Below, piece after piece: positions 37,751 through 47,044 of a stretch of DNA of 62,179 bases (its first letter is position 1; every line of letters starts with the position of its first letter). The DNA comes from Pseudomonadota bacterium (GTDB taxonomy: Bacteria; Pseudomonadota; Alphaproteobacteria; Rhodobacterales; Rhodobacteraceae). The notes beneath the pieces were generated by a model. It worked only from the letters and a program-made list of their open reading frames with translations. It ran no database searches and was not told the DNA's origin. A program made the translations under genes and the position numbers. The stretch is from contig JAKALB010000004.1 of the NCBI GenBank assembly GCA_021813365.1, forward strand, positions 1-62,179, given 5' to 3'.

Positions 37751-38551
37751 TCACGCCTTCAGGTCCACGCCGGGGGCATAGGCGATGAAGAACGGGTTGT
37801 CCCAGCCCGGCTTGCCATAGGCCAGCGGCTGGCGGGTGTCGAAACGGACCACCTGCCCGCCGGCGCCGCGCAGCACGGCATCGCCGGCCGCGGTGTCCCA
37901 TTCCATCGTGCGACCAAGGCGCGGATAGAGGTCGGCCTCGCCCGTGGCCACCAGGCAGAACTTCAGGCTGGAGCCGGCGGACTTCAGATCCTTCACCGCG
38001 TAATGCGCGATGTAGTCGTCGGTCGCCTGATCGCGGTGCGATTTCGAGGCCACGACCAGCAGCGCGCCATTGTCGGGCCGTGCCACGCGGATCGGCGTCA
38101 GCGGGCCGGAGATGTCCTTGTCCAGCGCGCCGGTCTCTTCGACCGAGGTGCCGTCGGGCAGGGTATAGAACAGCCGGCCCTGCGCCGGGGCATAGACCAC
38201 GCCGCGCAGAGGCACCCCGTTTTCGACATAGGCGATGTTCACCGTGAAATCGCCGCGGCGCTGGACGAATTCCTTGGTGCCATCCAGCGGGTCGACGATC
38301 AGGAAGGTCCGGGCGGAAAGCGCATGGCTGGCGGCCTGTTCTTCGGTGATCAACACGACATCGGGGAAGGCTGCCCGCAGCCCGGCCGAAATCAGGGCAT
38401 CGGCGGCCTCGTCGGCCACCGTCACCGGGCTGGTGTCGCTTTTCGATTTCACCTCGAAATCGGGGCCGTTGTAGACGGCCATGATCGTATCCCCGGCCTC
38501 CAGCGCCAGACGACGCATCACCGGAACCAGCCTGTCGAAATCCATCACCAC
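37751..38551 (-). CDS. cysQ: 3'(2'),5'-bisphosphate nucleotidase CysQ
   Basis: ITEEQAA, VDPLDGTKEFVQRRGDFTVNIAYVENG inositol-monophosphatase-family motifs, WDTAAGDAVLRGAGG. Confidence 0.92.
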   Translation of the reverse strand: MVMDFDRLVPVMRRLALEAGDTIMAVYNGPDFEVKSKSDTSPVTVADEAADALISAGLRAAFPDVVLITEEQAASHALSARTFLIVDPLDGTKEFVQRRGDFTVNIAYVENGVPLRGVVYAPAQGRLFYTLPDGTSVEETGALDKDISGPLTPIRVARPDNGALLVVASKSHRDQATDDYIAHYAVKDLKSAGSSLKFCLVATGEADLYPRLGRTMEWDTAAGDAVLRGAGGQVVRFDTRQPLAYGKPGWDNPFFIAYAPGVDLKA

Positions 38552-38591
38552 TCCTTCGCGCGGCCATCAGAGCGCGCGCGCACCGGCCTTG

Positions 38592-38620
38592 TTGAAACTT
38601 GGTGCCTGGCCTCTTATCAT
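38592..38620 (+). promoter_or_regulatory. Sigma70-like promoter TTGAAA-N17-TATCAT
   Basis: Exact 17-bp spacing; located about 80 bp upstream of the ABC permease start. Confidence 0.55.
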
Positions 38621-38699
38621 GCGGGTCGAATTAAAGGGAACAGCAAGAAATCCCTGATCTGATCGGGTCTGCCGCAATGGCCCGCTGAAAGAGGCAAGC

Positions 38700-39521
38700 A
38701 TGTTTCGCGCTCCGAAGCGATCGACGCCGATCCATGGCCTGATGGCCCTGCTGGAGCTGATCTTTCACGCCGCAGTGCGCCATATCCGCAAATCGAACCA
38801 CAATGCGGTGGTCGGGCTGATCGTGAATATCGCGCAGTCGGTCATCCTAGTGCTGATCATGTATGCGCTGTTCACCGTGCTGAAGATGCGCGGGTCGGCG
38901 GTGCGCGGCGACTTCATGCTGTACACGATGACCGGCATCTTCATGTACATGACCCATACCAAGACATTGCAGGCGGTGGCGCGATCGGATGGGCCGACCA
39001 GTTCGATGATGAAGCACGCGCCGATGAACACGATCGTGTCCATCGCGGCCTCGGCCCTGGCGGCGCTGTATCTGCAGATCCTGTCGATGCTGGTGATCCT
39101 GTTCTTCTATCATGTGGTGTTCAACCCGATCACCATCGACCAGCCGATTGGTGCGCTGGCCATGGTGATGCTGGCCTGGGCATCGGGCGTGGGCATCGGC
39201 GTGCTGCTCAAGTCGGCCACGCCCTGGGCGCCGGATTTCTTTGCGGTTCTGACCACGGTCTATGTCCGGGCCAACATGATCGCCTCGGGCAAGATGTTCC
39301 TGGCCAATGCCCTGCCCACGTCGAAACTGGCCTGGTTCTGGTGGAATCCGCTGTTTCATGTGATCGACCAGACCCGCGGCTTCGTGTTCCTGAACTATTC
39401 GCCGCATTATTCCAACGTGATCTATCCCATGCAGGTGACGGCAGTGCTGATCCTTCTGGGCCTGATGCTGGAGAATTTCACGCGCCACCATGCCTCGATC
39501 AGCTGGGGCGCGGGGCGGTAG
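38700..39521 (+). CDS. ABC-2 type polysaccharide export permease (KpsM-like)
   Basis: Six TM ABC-2 fold; ends NPLFHVIDQTRGFVFLNY. Confidence 0.82.
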   Translation: MFRAPKRSTPIHGLMALLELIFHAAVRHIRKSNHNAVVGLIVNIAQSVILVLIMYALFTVLKMRGSAVRGDFMLYTMTGIFMYMTHTKTLQAVARSDGPTSSMMKHAPMNTIVSIAASALAALYLQILSMLVILFFYHVVFNPITIDQPIGALAMVMLAWASGVGIGVLLKSATPWAPDFFAVLTTVYVRANMIASGKMFLANALPTSKLAWFWWNPLFHVIDQTRGFVFLNYSPHYSNVIYPMQVTAVLILLGLMLENFTRHHASISWGAGR

Positions 39522-39545
39522 GCTGATCGTGATCGCGGGCGCGGG

Positions 39546-40178
39546 TCAGGCCGATGTCACCACCCTGAGCGTGAGATTGATCCGCCCGCCATCGCTCAGC
39601 AGGGTGGACGAGCCGCCGCGGATGCGGTCAACCCCGTGCCAGGCCAGGCGGGCGGGGCCGTGCATCACCACCACATCGCCCGAATGCAGCCAGCGGCTTT
39701 CCGTGCCCTCGCTTCGTTCGGTACCACCCATGCGGAACAGCGCCTCGGCCCCCAGGCTGATCGAGACGACGGGGAAGCTGAAATCGCCCTCATCGCGATC
39801 CTGATGCAGCCCCATCCGGGCGCCCGCCGCATAGTGGTTGATCAGGCAGCAGTCGGGCGCGCGCTCGAGGCCGGTCACGTCGCGCCACAGCGCCAGGATG
39901 CGGGGCGGGATCGGCGGCCAGGGCGTGCCGCTGGGGTGCAGCGCCGCATAGCGATAGCCCCGCCGGTCGGAGATCCAGCCGAGCCGCCCGGCCGAGGTCA
40001 TCCGCACCGACATCGGCTTGCCGCCCGGCGTGACCGGCCGCTGAAACGGCGCCGCGACAAGGACGGGGCGCAGGTCGGCCAGGATCGCCGCCTGTTCGTC
40101 TGCATCCAGCCAGCCGCGCAGCAGCCGGAAGCCGCGGACGACTTCGCCCTCCGTCTGATTTCGCCCCGAGAATTTCAT
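39546..40178 (-). CDS. alkB: Alpha-ketoglutarate-dependent dioxygenase AlkB
   Basis: CCLINHYAAGARMGLHQDRDEGDFSFPVVSISLGAEALFRMGG; start placed at MKFSGRNQ. Confidence 0.9.
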   Translation of the reverse strand: MKFSGRNQTEGEVVRGFRLLRGWLDADEQAAILADLRPVLVAAPFQRPVTPGGKPMSVRMTSAGRLGWISDRRGYRYAALHPSGTPWPPIPPRILALWRDVTGLERAPDCCLINHYAAGARMGLHQDRDEGDFSFPVVSISLGAEALFRMGGTERSEGTESRWLHSGDVVVMHGPARLAWHGVDRIRGGSSTLLSDGGRINLTLRVVTSA

Positions 40179-40347
40179 CAATTTACCCCGGATTTCCGCT
40201 TCATCCGCCCATTGCAGGGCACTTGGCCCCCCCTTATATACCCGTCGAAGCCGGAGAGGCGGCCGCCTTGACGGACCTTCGTGGGATCGGGGTCGGATGC
40301 CTGTCAGGGGCTGCCCCACAACATCGCCTAAGTAGAGGGAACACATC

Positions 40348-42261
40348 ATGGCAAAAGTCATCGGGATCGACCTTGGGACGACGAACTCTTGCGTGGCCAT
40401 CATGGATGGCTCGCAGCCCCGGGTGATCGAGAATTCGGAAGGTGCGCGCACGACGCCTTCGATCGTCGCCTTCACGGAAAACGAACGTCTGGTCGGCCAG
40501 GCCGCCAAGCGCCAGGCCGTGACCAACGCATCCAACACCATTCACGCGGTCAAGCGCCTGATCGGCCGCCGCTTTGACGACCCGCTGGTTGTCAAGGACA
40601 TGAAGCATGTCGCCTACAAGGTGGTGAACGGCGGCAACGGCGATGCCTGGGTCGAGGTGCGCGGCGAGAAGTATTCGCCCAGCCAGATCTCGGCCTTCAT
40701 CCTGCAGAAGATGAAGGAGACCGCCGAAGCCTATCTGGGCGAGCCCGTCACCCAGGCGGTCATCACGGTTCCGGCCTATTTCAATGATGCCCAGCGCCAG
40801 GCCACCAAGGACGCCGGCAAGATCGCCGGTCTGGAAGTGCTGCGGATCATCAACGAGCCGACGGCGGCCGCGCTGGCCTATGGCCTGGACAAGAAGGAAG
40901 CCAAGACGATCGCGGTCTATGACCTGGGCGGCGGCACCTTCGACATCACGATTCTGGAAATCGACGACGGTCTGTTCGAGGTGAAGTCCACGAACGGCGA
41001 CACCTTCCTGGGTGGCGAAGATTTCGACATGCGGATCGTCCAGTACCTGGCCGACGAGTTCAAGAAAGAGCACGGCGTCGACCTGACGCTGGACAAGATG
41101 GCGCTGCAGCGTCTGAAGGAAGCGGCCGAAAAGGCCAAGATCGAGCTGTCGTCCAGCCAGCAGACCGAAATCAACCAGCCGTTCATCAGCATGGACAAGA
41201 CCACGGGCCAGCCGCTGCACCTGGTGGTGAAGCTGACCCGTGCCAAGCTGGAAAGCCTGGTCGAAGACCTGATCAAGAAGTCGCTGAAGCCCTGCGCCGC
41301 CGCGCTGAAGGATGCCGGCGTCACGGTCAGCGACATTGACGAAGTGGTCCTGGTCGGCGGCATGACCCGCATGCCCCGCGTGATCGAGGAAGTGACCAAG
41401 TTCTTCGGCAAGGAACCGCACAAGGGCGTGAACCCCGACGAAGTGGTGGCCGCTGGTGCCGCCATTCAGGCCGGCGTGTTGCAGGGCGACGTGAAGGACG
41501 TGGTTCTGCTGGACGTGACGCCGCTGTCGCTGGGCATCGAGACGCTGGGCGGTGTCTTCACCCGGCTGATCGACCGCAATACGACGATCCCGACCAAGAA
41601 GAGCCAGATCTTCTCGACCGCCGAGGACAACCAGAACGCCGTGACGATCCGGGTGTTCCAGGGTGAGCGCGAGATGGCCGCCGACAACAAGCTGCTGGGC
41701 CAGTTCAACCTGGAAAACATCCCGCCCGCCCCGCGTGGCGTGCCGCAGATCGAAGTCACCTTTGACATCGACGCCAACGGCATCGTCAGCGTGAAGGCCA
41801 AGGACAAGGGCACCAACAAGGAACAGCAGATCACCATCCAGGCCTCGGGTGGCCTGTCCGACGAGGAAATCGAAAAGATGGTGAAGGACGCCGAGGCCAA
41901 TGCCGAGGCGGACAAGGCGCGCCGGGAGCTGGTGGAAACCAAGAACCAGGCCGAAAGCCTGCTGCACTCGACCAAAAAGTCGCTGGCCGAGCATTCCGAC
42001 AAGGTCGACCCCGCGACCGTCGAAGCGATCGAACTGGCGATGGGTGCGCTGGACGACGCGCTGAAGACCGACGATGCCGGCAAGATCAAGGGCGGCATCC
42101 AGAACCTGACCGATGCGGCGATGAAGCTGGGCGAGGCGATCTACAAGGCGCAGGCCGAAGCAGCGCCGGGTGGGGCCGCGGACAATGACGGGCCGCGCGA
42201 TGTCGACGACGACATCGTGGACGCCGACTTCGAAGACCTCGGCAACAACAAGCGCAAGTGA
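40348..42261 (+). CDS. dnaK: Molecular chaperone DnaK
   Basis: [21 protein letters not shown]...; full-length Hsp70. Confidence 0.99.
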   Translation: MAKVIGIDLGTTNSCVAIMDGSQPRVIENSEGARTTPSIVAFTENERLVGQAAKRQAVTNASNTIHAVKRLIGRRFDDPLVVKDMKHVAYKVVNGGNGDAWVEVRGEKYSPSQISAFILQKMKETAEAYLGEPVTQAVITVPAYFNDAQRQATKDAGKIAGLEVLRIINEPTAAALAYGLDKKEAKTIAVYDLGGGTFDITILEIDDGLFEVKSTNGDTFLGGEDFDMRIVQYLADEFKKEHGVDLTLDKMALQRLKEAAEKAKIELSSSQQTEINQPFISMDKTTGQPLHLVVKLTRAKLESLVEDLIKKSLKPCAAALKDAGVTVSDIDEVVLVGGMTRMPRVIEEVTKFFGKEPHKGVNPDEVVAAGAAIQAGVLQGDVKDVVLLDVTPLSLGIETLGGVFTRLIDRNTTIPTKKSQIFSTAEDNQNAVTIRVFQGEREMAADNKLLGQFNLENIPPAPRGVPQIEVTFDIDANGIVSVKAKDKGTNKEQQITIQASGGLSDEEIEKMVKDAEANAEADKARRELVETKNQAESLLHSTKKSLAEHSDKVDPATVEAIELAMGALDDALKTDDAGKIKGGIQNLTDAAMKLGEAIYKAQAEAAPGGAADNDGPRDVDDDIVDADFEDLGNNKRK

Positions 42262-42278
42262 TACTTGTGGCACGAAAG

Positions 42279-42306
42279 GCGGGCGATCCTGGCAGGGGTC
42301 GCCCGC
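42279..42306 (+). terminator. dnaK-dnaJ intergenic hairpin
   Basis: GCGGGCGA-N12-TCGCCCGC perfect 8-bp arms; no U-tract. Confidence 0.55.
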
Positions 42307-42331
42307 AGCCTTCCCGTAGCGAGGTCCTGAC

Positions 42332-43495
42332 GTGGCAAAGCGCGACTATTATGAAGTGCTCGGAGCCTCAAGGGGGGCGACGGCAGAAGAATTGAAGAAA
42401 GCCTATCGGGCCAAGGCCAAGGAGCTGCACCCCGACCGCAACGCCGACAATCCCAATGCCGAGGCCCAGTTCAAGGAAGTGAACGAGGCCTATGAGGTTC
42501 TGAAGGACGAACAGAAGAAGGCAGCCTATGACCGGTTCGGCCATGCGGCCTTTGAAGGCGGCATGGGCGGTGGCGGTGGCGGCGGGCGCGGGCCGTTCGG
42601 CGGCGGCGCCGGTCAGGGTGATTTCGCATCCGCCTTCTCGGATGTGTTCGAGGATCTTTTCGGCGATTTCATGGGCGGGCGCGGCCAGGGCGGCGGACGC
42701 AACCGGGCCGCGCGCGGATCCGATCTGCGGTATAACCTGCGGGTGACGCTGGAAGAGGCGTTCCGGGGCAGCCAGAAGACCATCCAGGTGCCGTCGAGCG
42801 TGACTTGCGACGCCTGCCGCGGCACCGGGGCCGAAGGCGGGGCCGAGCCCGTGACCTGCCCGACCTGTTCGGGCATGGGCAAGGTGCGGGCGCAGCAGGG
42901 CTTTTTCACCGTGGAACGCACCTGCCCCACCTGCAACGGCATGGGCCAGATCGTGAAGAACCCGTGCCGGAGCTGCGGCGGCTCGGGCCGGGTGGAACGC
43001 GAGCGCGCGCTGTCGGTCAACATTCCGGCCGGGGTGGAAACCGGCACGCGGATCCGTCTGGCGGGCGAAGGCGAGGCCGGGCTGCGCGGCGGGCCATCGG
43101 GCGATCTCTATATCTTCATCGAGGTGCGCGAGCATCCGATCTTTCAGCGCGACGGGGTGAACCTGTATTGCCGCGTGCCGATCAGCTTTGCCACGGCCGC
43201 GCTGGGCGGCGAGGTTGAAGTGCCCACGATCGACGGCGGGAAAAGCCGGGTCAAGGTGCCGCCAGGCACGCAGACCGGCAAGCAGTTGCGCCTGCGGGCC
43301 AAGGGTATGCCGGCGCTGCGCGGCGGTGGCGTGGGCGACATGCTGATCGAGCTGGCGGTGGAAACACCGGTGAACCTGACGCAGAGGCAGAAGGATCTGT
43401 TGCGCGAGTTCGAGCAGCTGAGCGAGCAGAACAACCCGGAAGGCAGTTCGTTCTTTACCAAGGTGAAGGGCTTTTGGGATGGGATGAAGCCCTGA
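42332..43495 (+). CDS. dnaJ: Molecular chaperone DnaJ
   Basis: J domain with HPD, G/F region, four CxxCxGxG zinc motifs. Confidence 0.99.
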   Translation: MAKRDYYEVLGASRGATAEELKKAYRAKAKELHPDRNADNPNAEAQFKEVNEAYEVLKDEQKKAAYDRFGHAAFEGGMGGGGGGGRGPFGGGAGQGDFASAFSDVFEDLFGDFMGGRGQGGGRNRAARGSDLRYNLRVTLEEAFRGSQKTIQVPSSVTCDACRGTGAEGGAEPVTCPTCSGMGKVRAQQGFFTVERTCPTCNGMGQIVKNPCRSCGGSGRVERERALSVNIPAGVETGTRIRLAGEGEAGLRGGPSGDLYIFIEVREHPIFQRDGVNLYCRVPISFATAALGGEVEVPTIDGGKSRVKVPPGTQTGKQLRLRAKGMPALRGGGVGDMLIELAVETPVNLTQRQKDLLREFEQLSEQNNPEGSSFFTKVKGFWDGMKP

Positions 43496-43565
43496 CCGGA
43501 CGGCTCTGCCGCACCGCCTGACCGGAAGGCCTGACTGGATGGCCTGACCGGAAGGCCTGACTCGG
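43490..43565. repeat. 13-bp period tandem repeat GCCTGACYGGAWG at dnaJ 3' end
   Basis: GCCTGACCGGAAG / GCCTGACTGGATG / GCCTGACCGGAAG at 43516-43554, partial fourth copy to 43565, related first unit overlapping dnaJ stop. Confidence 0.85.
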
Positions 43566-43609
43566 CGAGATGGCCCGCTTTGCCCCCTCGCCGAGCGCCC
43601 GGTCTGGAA

Positions 43610-43617
43610 TTAACCAT
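43610..43617 (+). promoter_or_regulatory. TTAACCAT, CtrA-like octamer upstream of radC
   Basis: Exact octamer 31 bp before the radC start codon. Confidence 0.4.
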
Positions 43618-43648
43618 TCCTTCACCAAGCCTGTGGCAGGCTGGGGTC

Positions 43649-44419
43649 ATGACGAACCCCGGCTTTCACGACCTGTCCCTGCCCCTGTTTCCGACCCCTG
43701 CCGGGGACGAGGACGAGGCGCCGGCGGCCGCGCTGTCGGGGCGGTTGCCTTCCTATATCGCCGACCATCGCAAGCGCCTGAGGTCTCGTTTCATGGAAGG
43801 CGGCGCGCAGGCGCTGCCCGATTACGAGATGCTGGAACTGGTGCTGTTCCGCGCCATCCCGCGACAGGATGTCAAGCCGCTGGCGCGGCTGCTTCTGGAT
43901 ACATTCGGCGACTTCAACCGGGTCATCTCGGCCTCGCCCCGGCGGCTGATGCTGGTCAAGGGTGTGGGCGAGGCGGTGGTGCAGGAGCTGAAGATCGTCG
44001 AGGCCGCGGCGCAGCGGCTGATGCGCAGCCGGGTGATGCACCGGCCCGTGCTGTCGTCGTGGGATGCGCTGGTGGATTATTGCCACACCGCCATGGCGCA
44101 TCGCGAAACCGAGCAGTTCCGCATCCTGTTTCTCGACCGCAAGAATGTGCTGATCGCGGATGAAGAACAGGCCAAGGGCACGGTGGATCACGTGCCGGTC
44201 TATCCGCGCGAAGTGGTGAAGCGCGCGCTGGAGCTGAACGCCTCGGCCCTGATCCTGGTGCACAACCACCCCTCGGGCGACCCGACTCCCAGCCAGGCGG
44301 ACATCTCGATGACCAGTCAGGTGCAGGATGCGGCCCAGGTGCTGGGGATCACGCTGCATGACCATCTGATCATCGGCAAAAGCCGGGAGATTTCGTTCCG
44401 GGCCGAGGGGTATCTGTAA
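43649..44419 (+). CDS. radC: RadC family JAMM/MPN+ protein
   Basis: LILVHNHPSGDPTPSQADISMT; HhH region upstream. Confidence 0.93.
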   Translation: MTNPGFHDLSLPLFPTPAGDEDEAPAAALSGRLPSYIADHRKRLRSRFMEGGAQALPDYEMLELVLFRAIPRQDVKPLARLLLDTFGDFNRVISASPRRLMLVKGVGEAVVQELKIVEAAAQRLMRSRVMHRPVLSSWDALVDYCHTAMAHRETEQFRILFLDRKNVLIADEEQAKGTVDHVPVYPREVVKRALELNASALILVHNHPSGDPTPSQADISMTSQVQDAAQVLGITLHDHLIIGKSREISFRAEGYL

Positions 44420-44455
44420 GGCCGCGGGGCAATCGCCGCCCGGGGCATGTGCCGC

Positions 44456-45964
44456 TCAGCCGCCACCGCCGAAGGCCGGGCGCAGCCAGAGCTCGACCCT
44501 GCGGTTCAGGTGGCGGCCCGCGACGGTCTCGTCGCAGGCCATGGGCAAGGCCTCGCCAAAGGCCATGACCTGCGGCAAGGCCGCTTCGGGCAGGCCGGGG
44601 GCGGCGGTCTTCAGCGCCGCGAGCACCAGCCGGGCGCGCGCGGTGCTGAGTTGCAGATTGGTGCGGGCCGCGCCGGAACCGTCGGAAAAGCCCACCAGGA
44701 TCGGGGTCTTGCCCTTGAAGGCATCGGTTTCCAGCAGCCGGGCCAAAGCGGTCAGGTTGTCCTGGGCCGCGGCATCCAGCGTCGAGTCGCCGTCCTGAAA
44801 GCGGAAGGTCAGGCTGCTGCGTTCGGCGCCGTCCATGATGGCGGCGACGGCTTGAAGGTCGGCCAGAGCCACGTCGGCCCCGGCGCCCCTGATGGCGCTC
44901 AGCAGGCGCAGGCCGTCGGCGGTCATGGGCTGGAACTCTGCCGCCCGGTCGACATAGCCGGCGGCGGCGATCACGGCCTGGGCCCTGGGCAGGGTCAGGA
45001 AATCCAGGAACTCGCGGGCCATCAGCGGCAGGCGGCGCGGCGGTCTGTCCAGAAACAGCGGCAGGGTCAGCGGGTAATCCGCGGCCTTCACGGCCAGCGG
45101 GCTGGGGGAGAGCGGAAAGCCGCAACTGTCGGTCAGATCCAGCACCCGGGCCGGGCCGCTTTGGGCGCGGCCGGTCACGGCGATGGCCCAGGGGTCGCGC
45201 GAAACGGCAAGGGCCAGGCCGGCCAGATCGGAATGGGTCACCTGACCCACGACATCCTTGCCGATCCGCGCGGCCAGCGCCTTGCCCAGGTCGCTGTCGG
45301 GCGCCAGGGCATGCAGGACCAGCGGCATGTCGGGGCCGCCGATTTCGGACCAGTTCGTGACCTCGCCCGCCAGCACGCGGGCCAGCGCGGTGGAGGCGAT
45401 GCGCGGCATCGGATTGTCGGGTGCAACGATGGGCACCAGGGCATCGCTGGCCAGAACGACGCCGGTCAGGTCGGGCGCCGGCGCCCGGGCCAGAACCAGT
45501 TCGGCCCGGCCGCCCAGCAGCGCCGCGCGAGCGGCATCGAAGGGTGCCGGCGCAAACGACATCTCGGCCAGCACCTGACCCGTGGTGGGATCGGTCAGGA
45601 TGGCGGGGGTGCTGGCCGTGGCGGGGGCGAAGGTCAGGCCGCGGCTTTCGGCGAAGGCGGCGAACAGCGCGGGCATCAGCGCCGCGCCGGGCTCGGCCGC
45701 GCCCAGGATGCGGATCGTGGCTTTCGGCGCCGTCAGGCTGGGGCAGGCGGGGCCTTCGCAGATGACGCCTTCGGCGTCGAGCGTCAGCGGGCCATAGGGC
45801 GACAGGACCCGGTAGAATTCGCCGTCATAGCCCTGCAACGTGCCTTCGATCGACAAGGCGCCGTCGCGGGCGGTCAGCGTGACATCCTGCGCCGACGCTC
45901 CGGACACTCCACTGGCAAGCCCAAGCGCGGCGAAAAGTGCCGCGCACCGGAGGAATGTCACCAT
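44456..45964 (-). CDS. PstS-like periplasmic binding domain fused to C-terminal OmpA domain
   Basis: Signal peptide; PBP-like middle; C-terminal ILVGFSDGSGAARTNLQLSTARARLVLAAL...NRRVELWL. Confidence 0.8.
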   Translation of the reverse strand: MVTFLRCAALFAALGLASGVSGASAQDVTLTARDGALSIEGTLQGYDGEFYRVLSPYGPLTLDAEGVICEGPACPSLTAPKATIRILGAAEPGAALMPALFAAFAESRGLTFAPATASTPAILTDPTTGQVLAEMSFAPAPFDAARAALLGGRAELVLARAPAPDLTGVVLASDALVPIVAPDNPMPRIASTALARVLAGEVTNWSEIGGPDMPLVLHALAPDSDLGKALAARIGKDVVGQVTHSDLAGLALAVSRDPWAIAVTGRAQSGPARVLDLTDSCGFPLSPSPLAVKAADYPLTLPLFLDRPPRRLPLMAREFLDFLTLPRAQAVIAAAGYVDRAAEFQPMTADGLRLLSAIRGAGADVALADLQAVAAIMDGAERSSLTFRFQDGDSTLDAAAQDNLTALARLLETDAFKGKTPILVGFSDGSGAARTNLQLSTARARLVLAALKTAAPGLPEAALPQVMAFGEALPMACDETVAGRHLNRRVELWLRPAFGGGG

Positions 45965-45979
45965 CTACTGCCGCCCATC

Positions 45980-46951
45980 CTAGTCGTTGGCGGCGATCTT
46001 CATGTCCTGCGGGGGATTCTTCAACACCAGATATCCGGTTGGGCCACCACAGGGCGGCATGGCCAGGCTGAGCTCGGCGATGCTGACCGCGCCGTCCAGG
46101 CTGGTCAGGGCCCGGCCGCGGACCTCGCGACCGCAGCTTTGCGGGCCGACCGGCGATTCGATGGCGATATCGACCATCGGTCCGGGGGGAAAGGTGTAGA
46201 TCTGGGCCAGAACCGGTGCCTCCAGCGTTGGATCGCCCAGGCGGGCCAGCCATCCGCCGGTGGCGGGATCGGCCGCGACCGGGCCATGCAGCGTGAACAC
46301 GGCGCCGGGCCGGCCCTGCACGGCCAGGCGGTGCAGGCCGGACATGTCGGGCAGTGGCAGGGCGCTGGTCAGGGTTCTGCCGTCGGAGAAGGCGACCTGG
46401 ACCACGCCATCGGCAGCCAGCGCAGGCAGCGACAGGGCCAGGGCGCCGCTGGTGTCGGTCTGAAGGTCAAAGCTCAGCCCGGCATGAGACAGGGTGGCGC
46501 GCTGCGCGGGATGGCAGGGTGCGGCGAGTTGCAGGAACAGGACCGCGCCGGGGAGCCGCGTCAGGCGCAGGGTGTCCTGACAATCGGGGGGCACGGCGCC
46601 TGTTGTGGCCGAGGCTGCGGGCGGCGCGGTGTCGGCCCGGGGGTGCCGCGCGACCGGCACGCTCGGCACCAGGGCATCGCCGGCAAGACCGGCGACGGCG
46701 GCGCCGGAAGCGTCGAGGGTCGACAAATCGGGCCGGATCGATCCGGCCTCTGCCTGCCCGCCACCGGCACGCAGGCTCCAGTGGGCGAATTGCACCGCGC
46801 CCAGTGCCACGCAGACGATGACACCCAGGCGCAACAGGCGCCTGCGGCGGCTGGTCTTGGCGGCGCCGGCGGTCTCGGGCTTGCCTTGCGACGGGCCCGC
46901 AGCCCGAGCCTGCGGCCGGACCGGCCTGTTCAATGGCAAATGCTGCGACAT
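45980..46951 (-). CDS. Hypothetical single-pass membrane protein
   Basis: Long ORF, one N-terminal TM after basic stretch, no recognised domain; paired with the preceding gene. Confidence 0.65.
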   Translation of the reverse strand: MSQHLPLNRPVRPQARAAGPSQGKPETAGAAKTSRRRRLLRLGVIVCVALGAVQFAHWSLRAGGGQAEAGSIRPDLSTLDASGAAVAGLAGDALVPSVPVARHPRADTAPPAASATTGAVPPDCQDTLRLTRLPGAVLFLQLAAPCHPAQRATLSHAGLSFDLQTDTSGALALSLPALAADGVVQVAFSDGRTLTSALPLPDMSGLHRLAVQGRPGAVFTLHGPVAADPATGGWLARLGDPTLEAPVLAQIYTFPPGPMVDIAIESPVGPQSCGREVRGRALTSLDGAVSIAELSLAMPPCGGPTGYLVLKNPPQDMKIAAND

Positions 46952-47044
46952 GGCGCCCTCCGGACATCATGAACGGGGGCAGTCTGCCCGGCAATCCGGG
47001 CGACGGCGTGGCGAAGTCGTGAAAACTGTGGCGACGGCCGCGCG

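Noticed and set aside
40222-40241. Possible heat-shock promoter CTTGGC...CCTTATATA upstream of dnaK
   Set aside because: The CTTG and -10-like boxes are too close together for a normal sigma32 promoter; only the -10-like part is convincing.
40234-42273. 679-aa ORF antisense to dnaK
   Set aside because: Well-known artefact of codon bias opposite dnaK; no independent domain signature.
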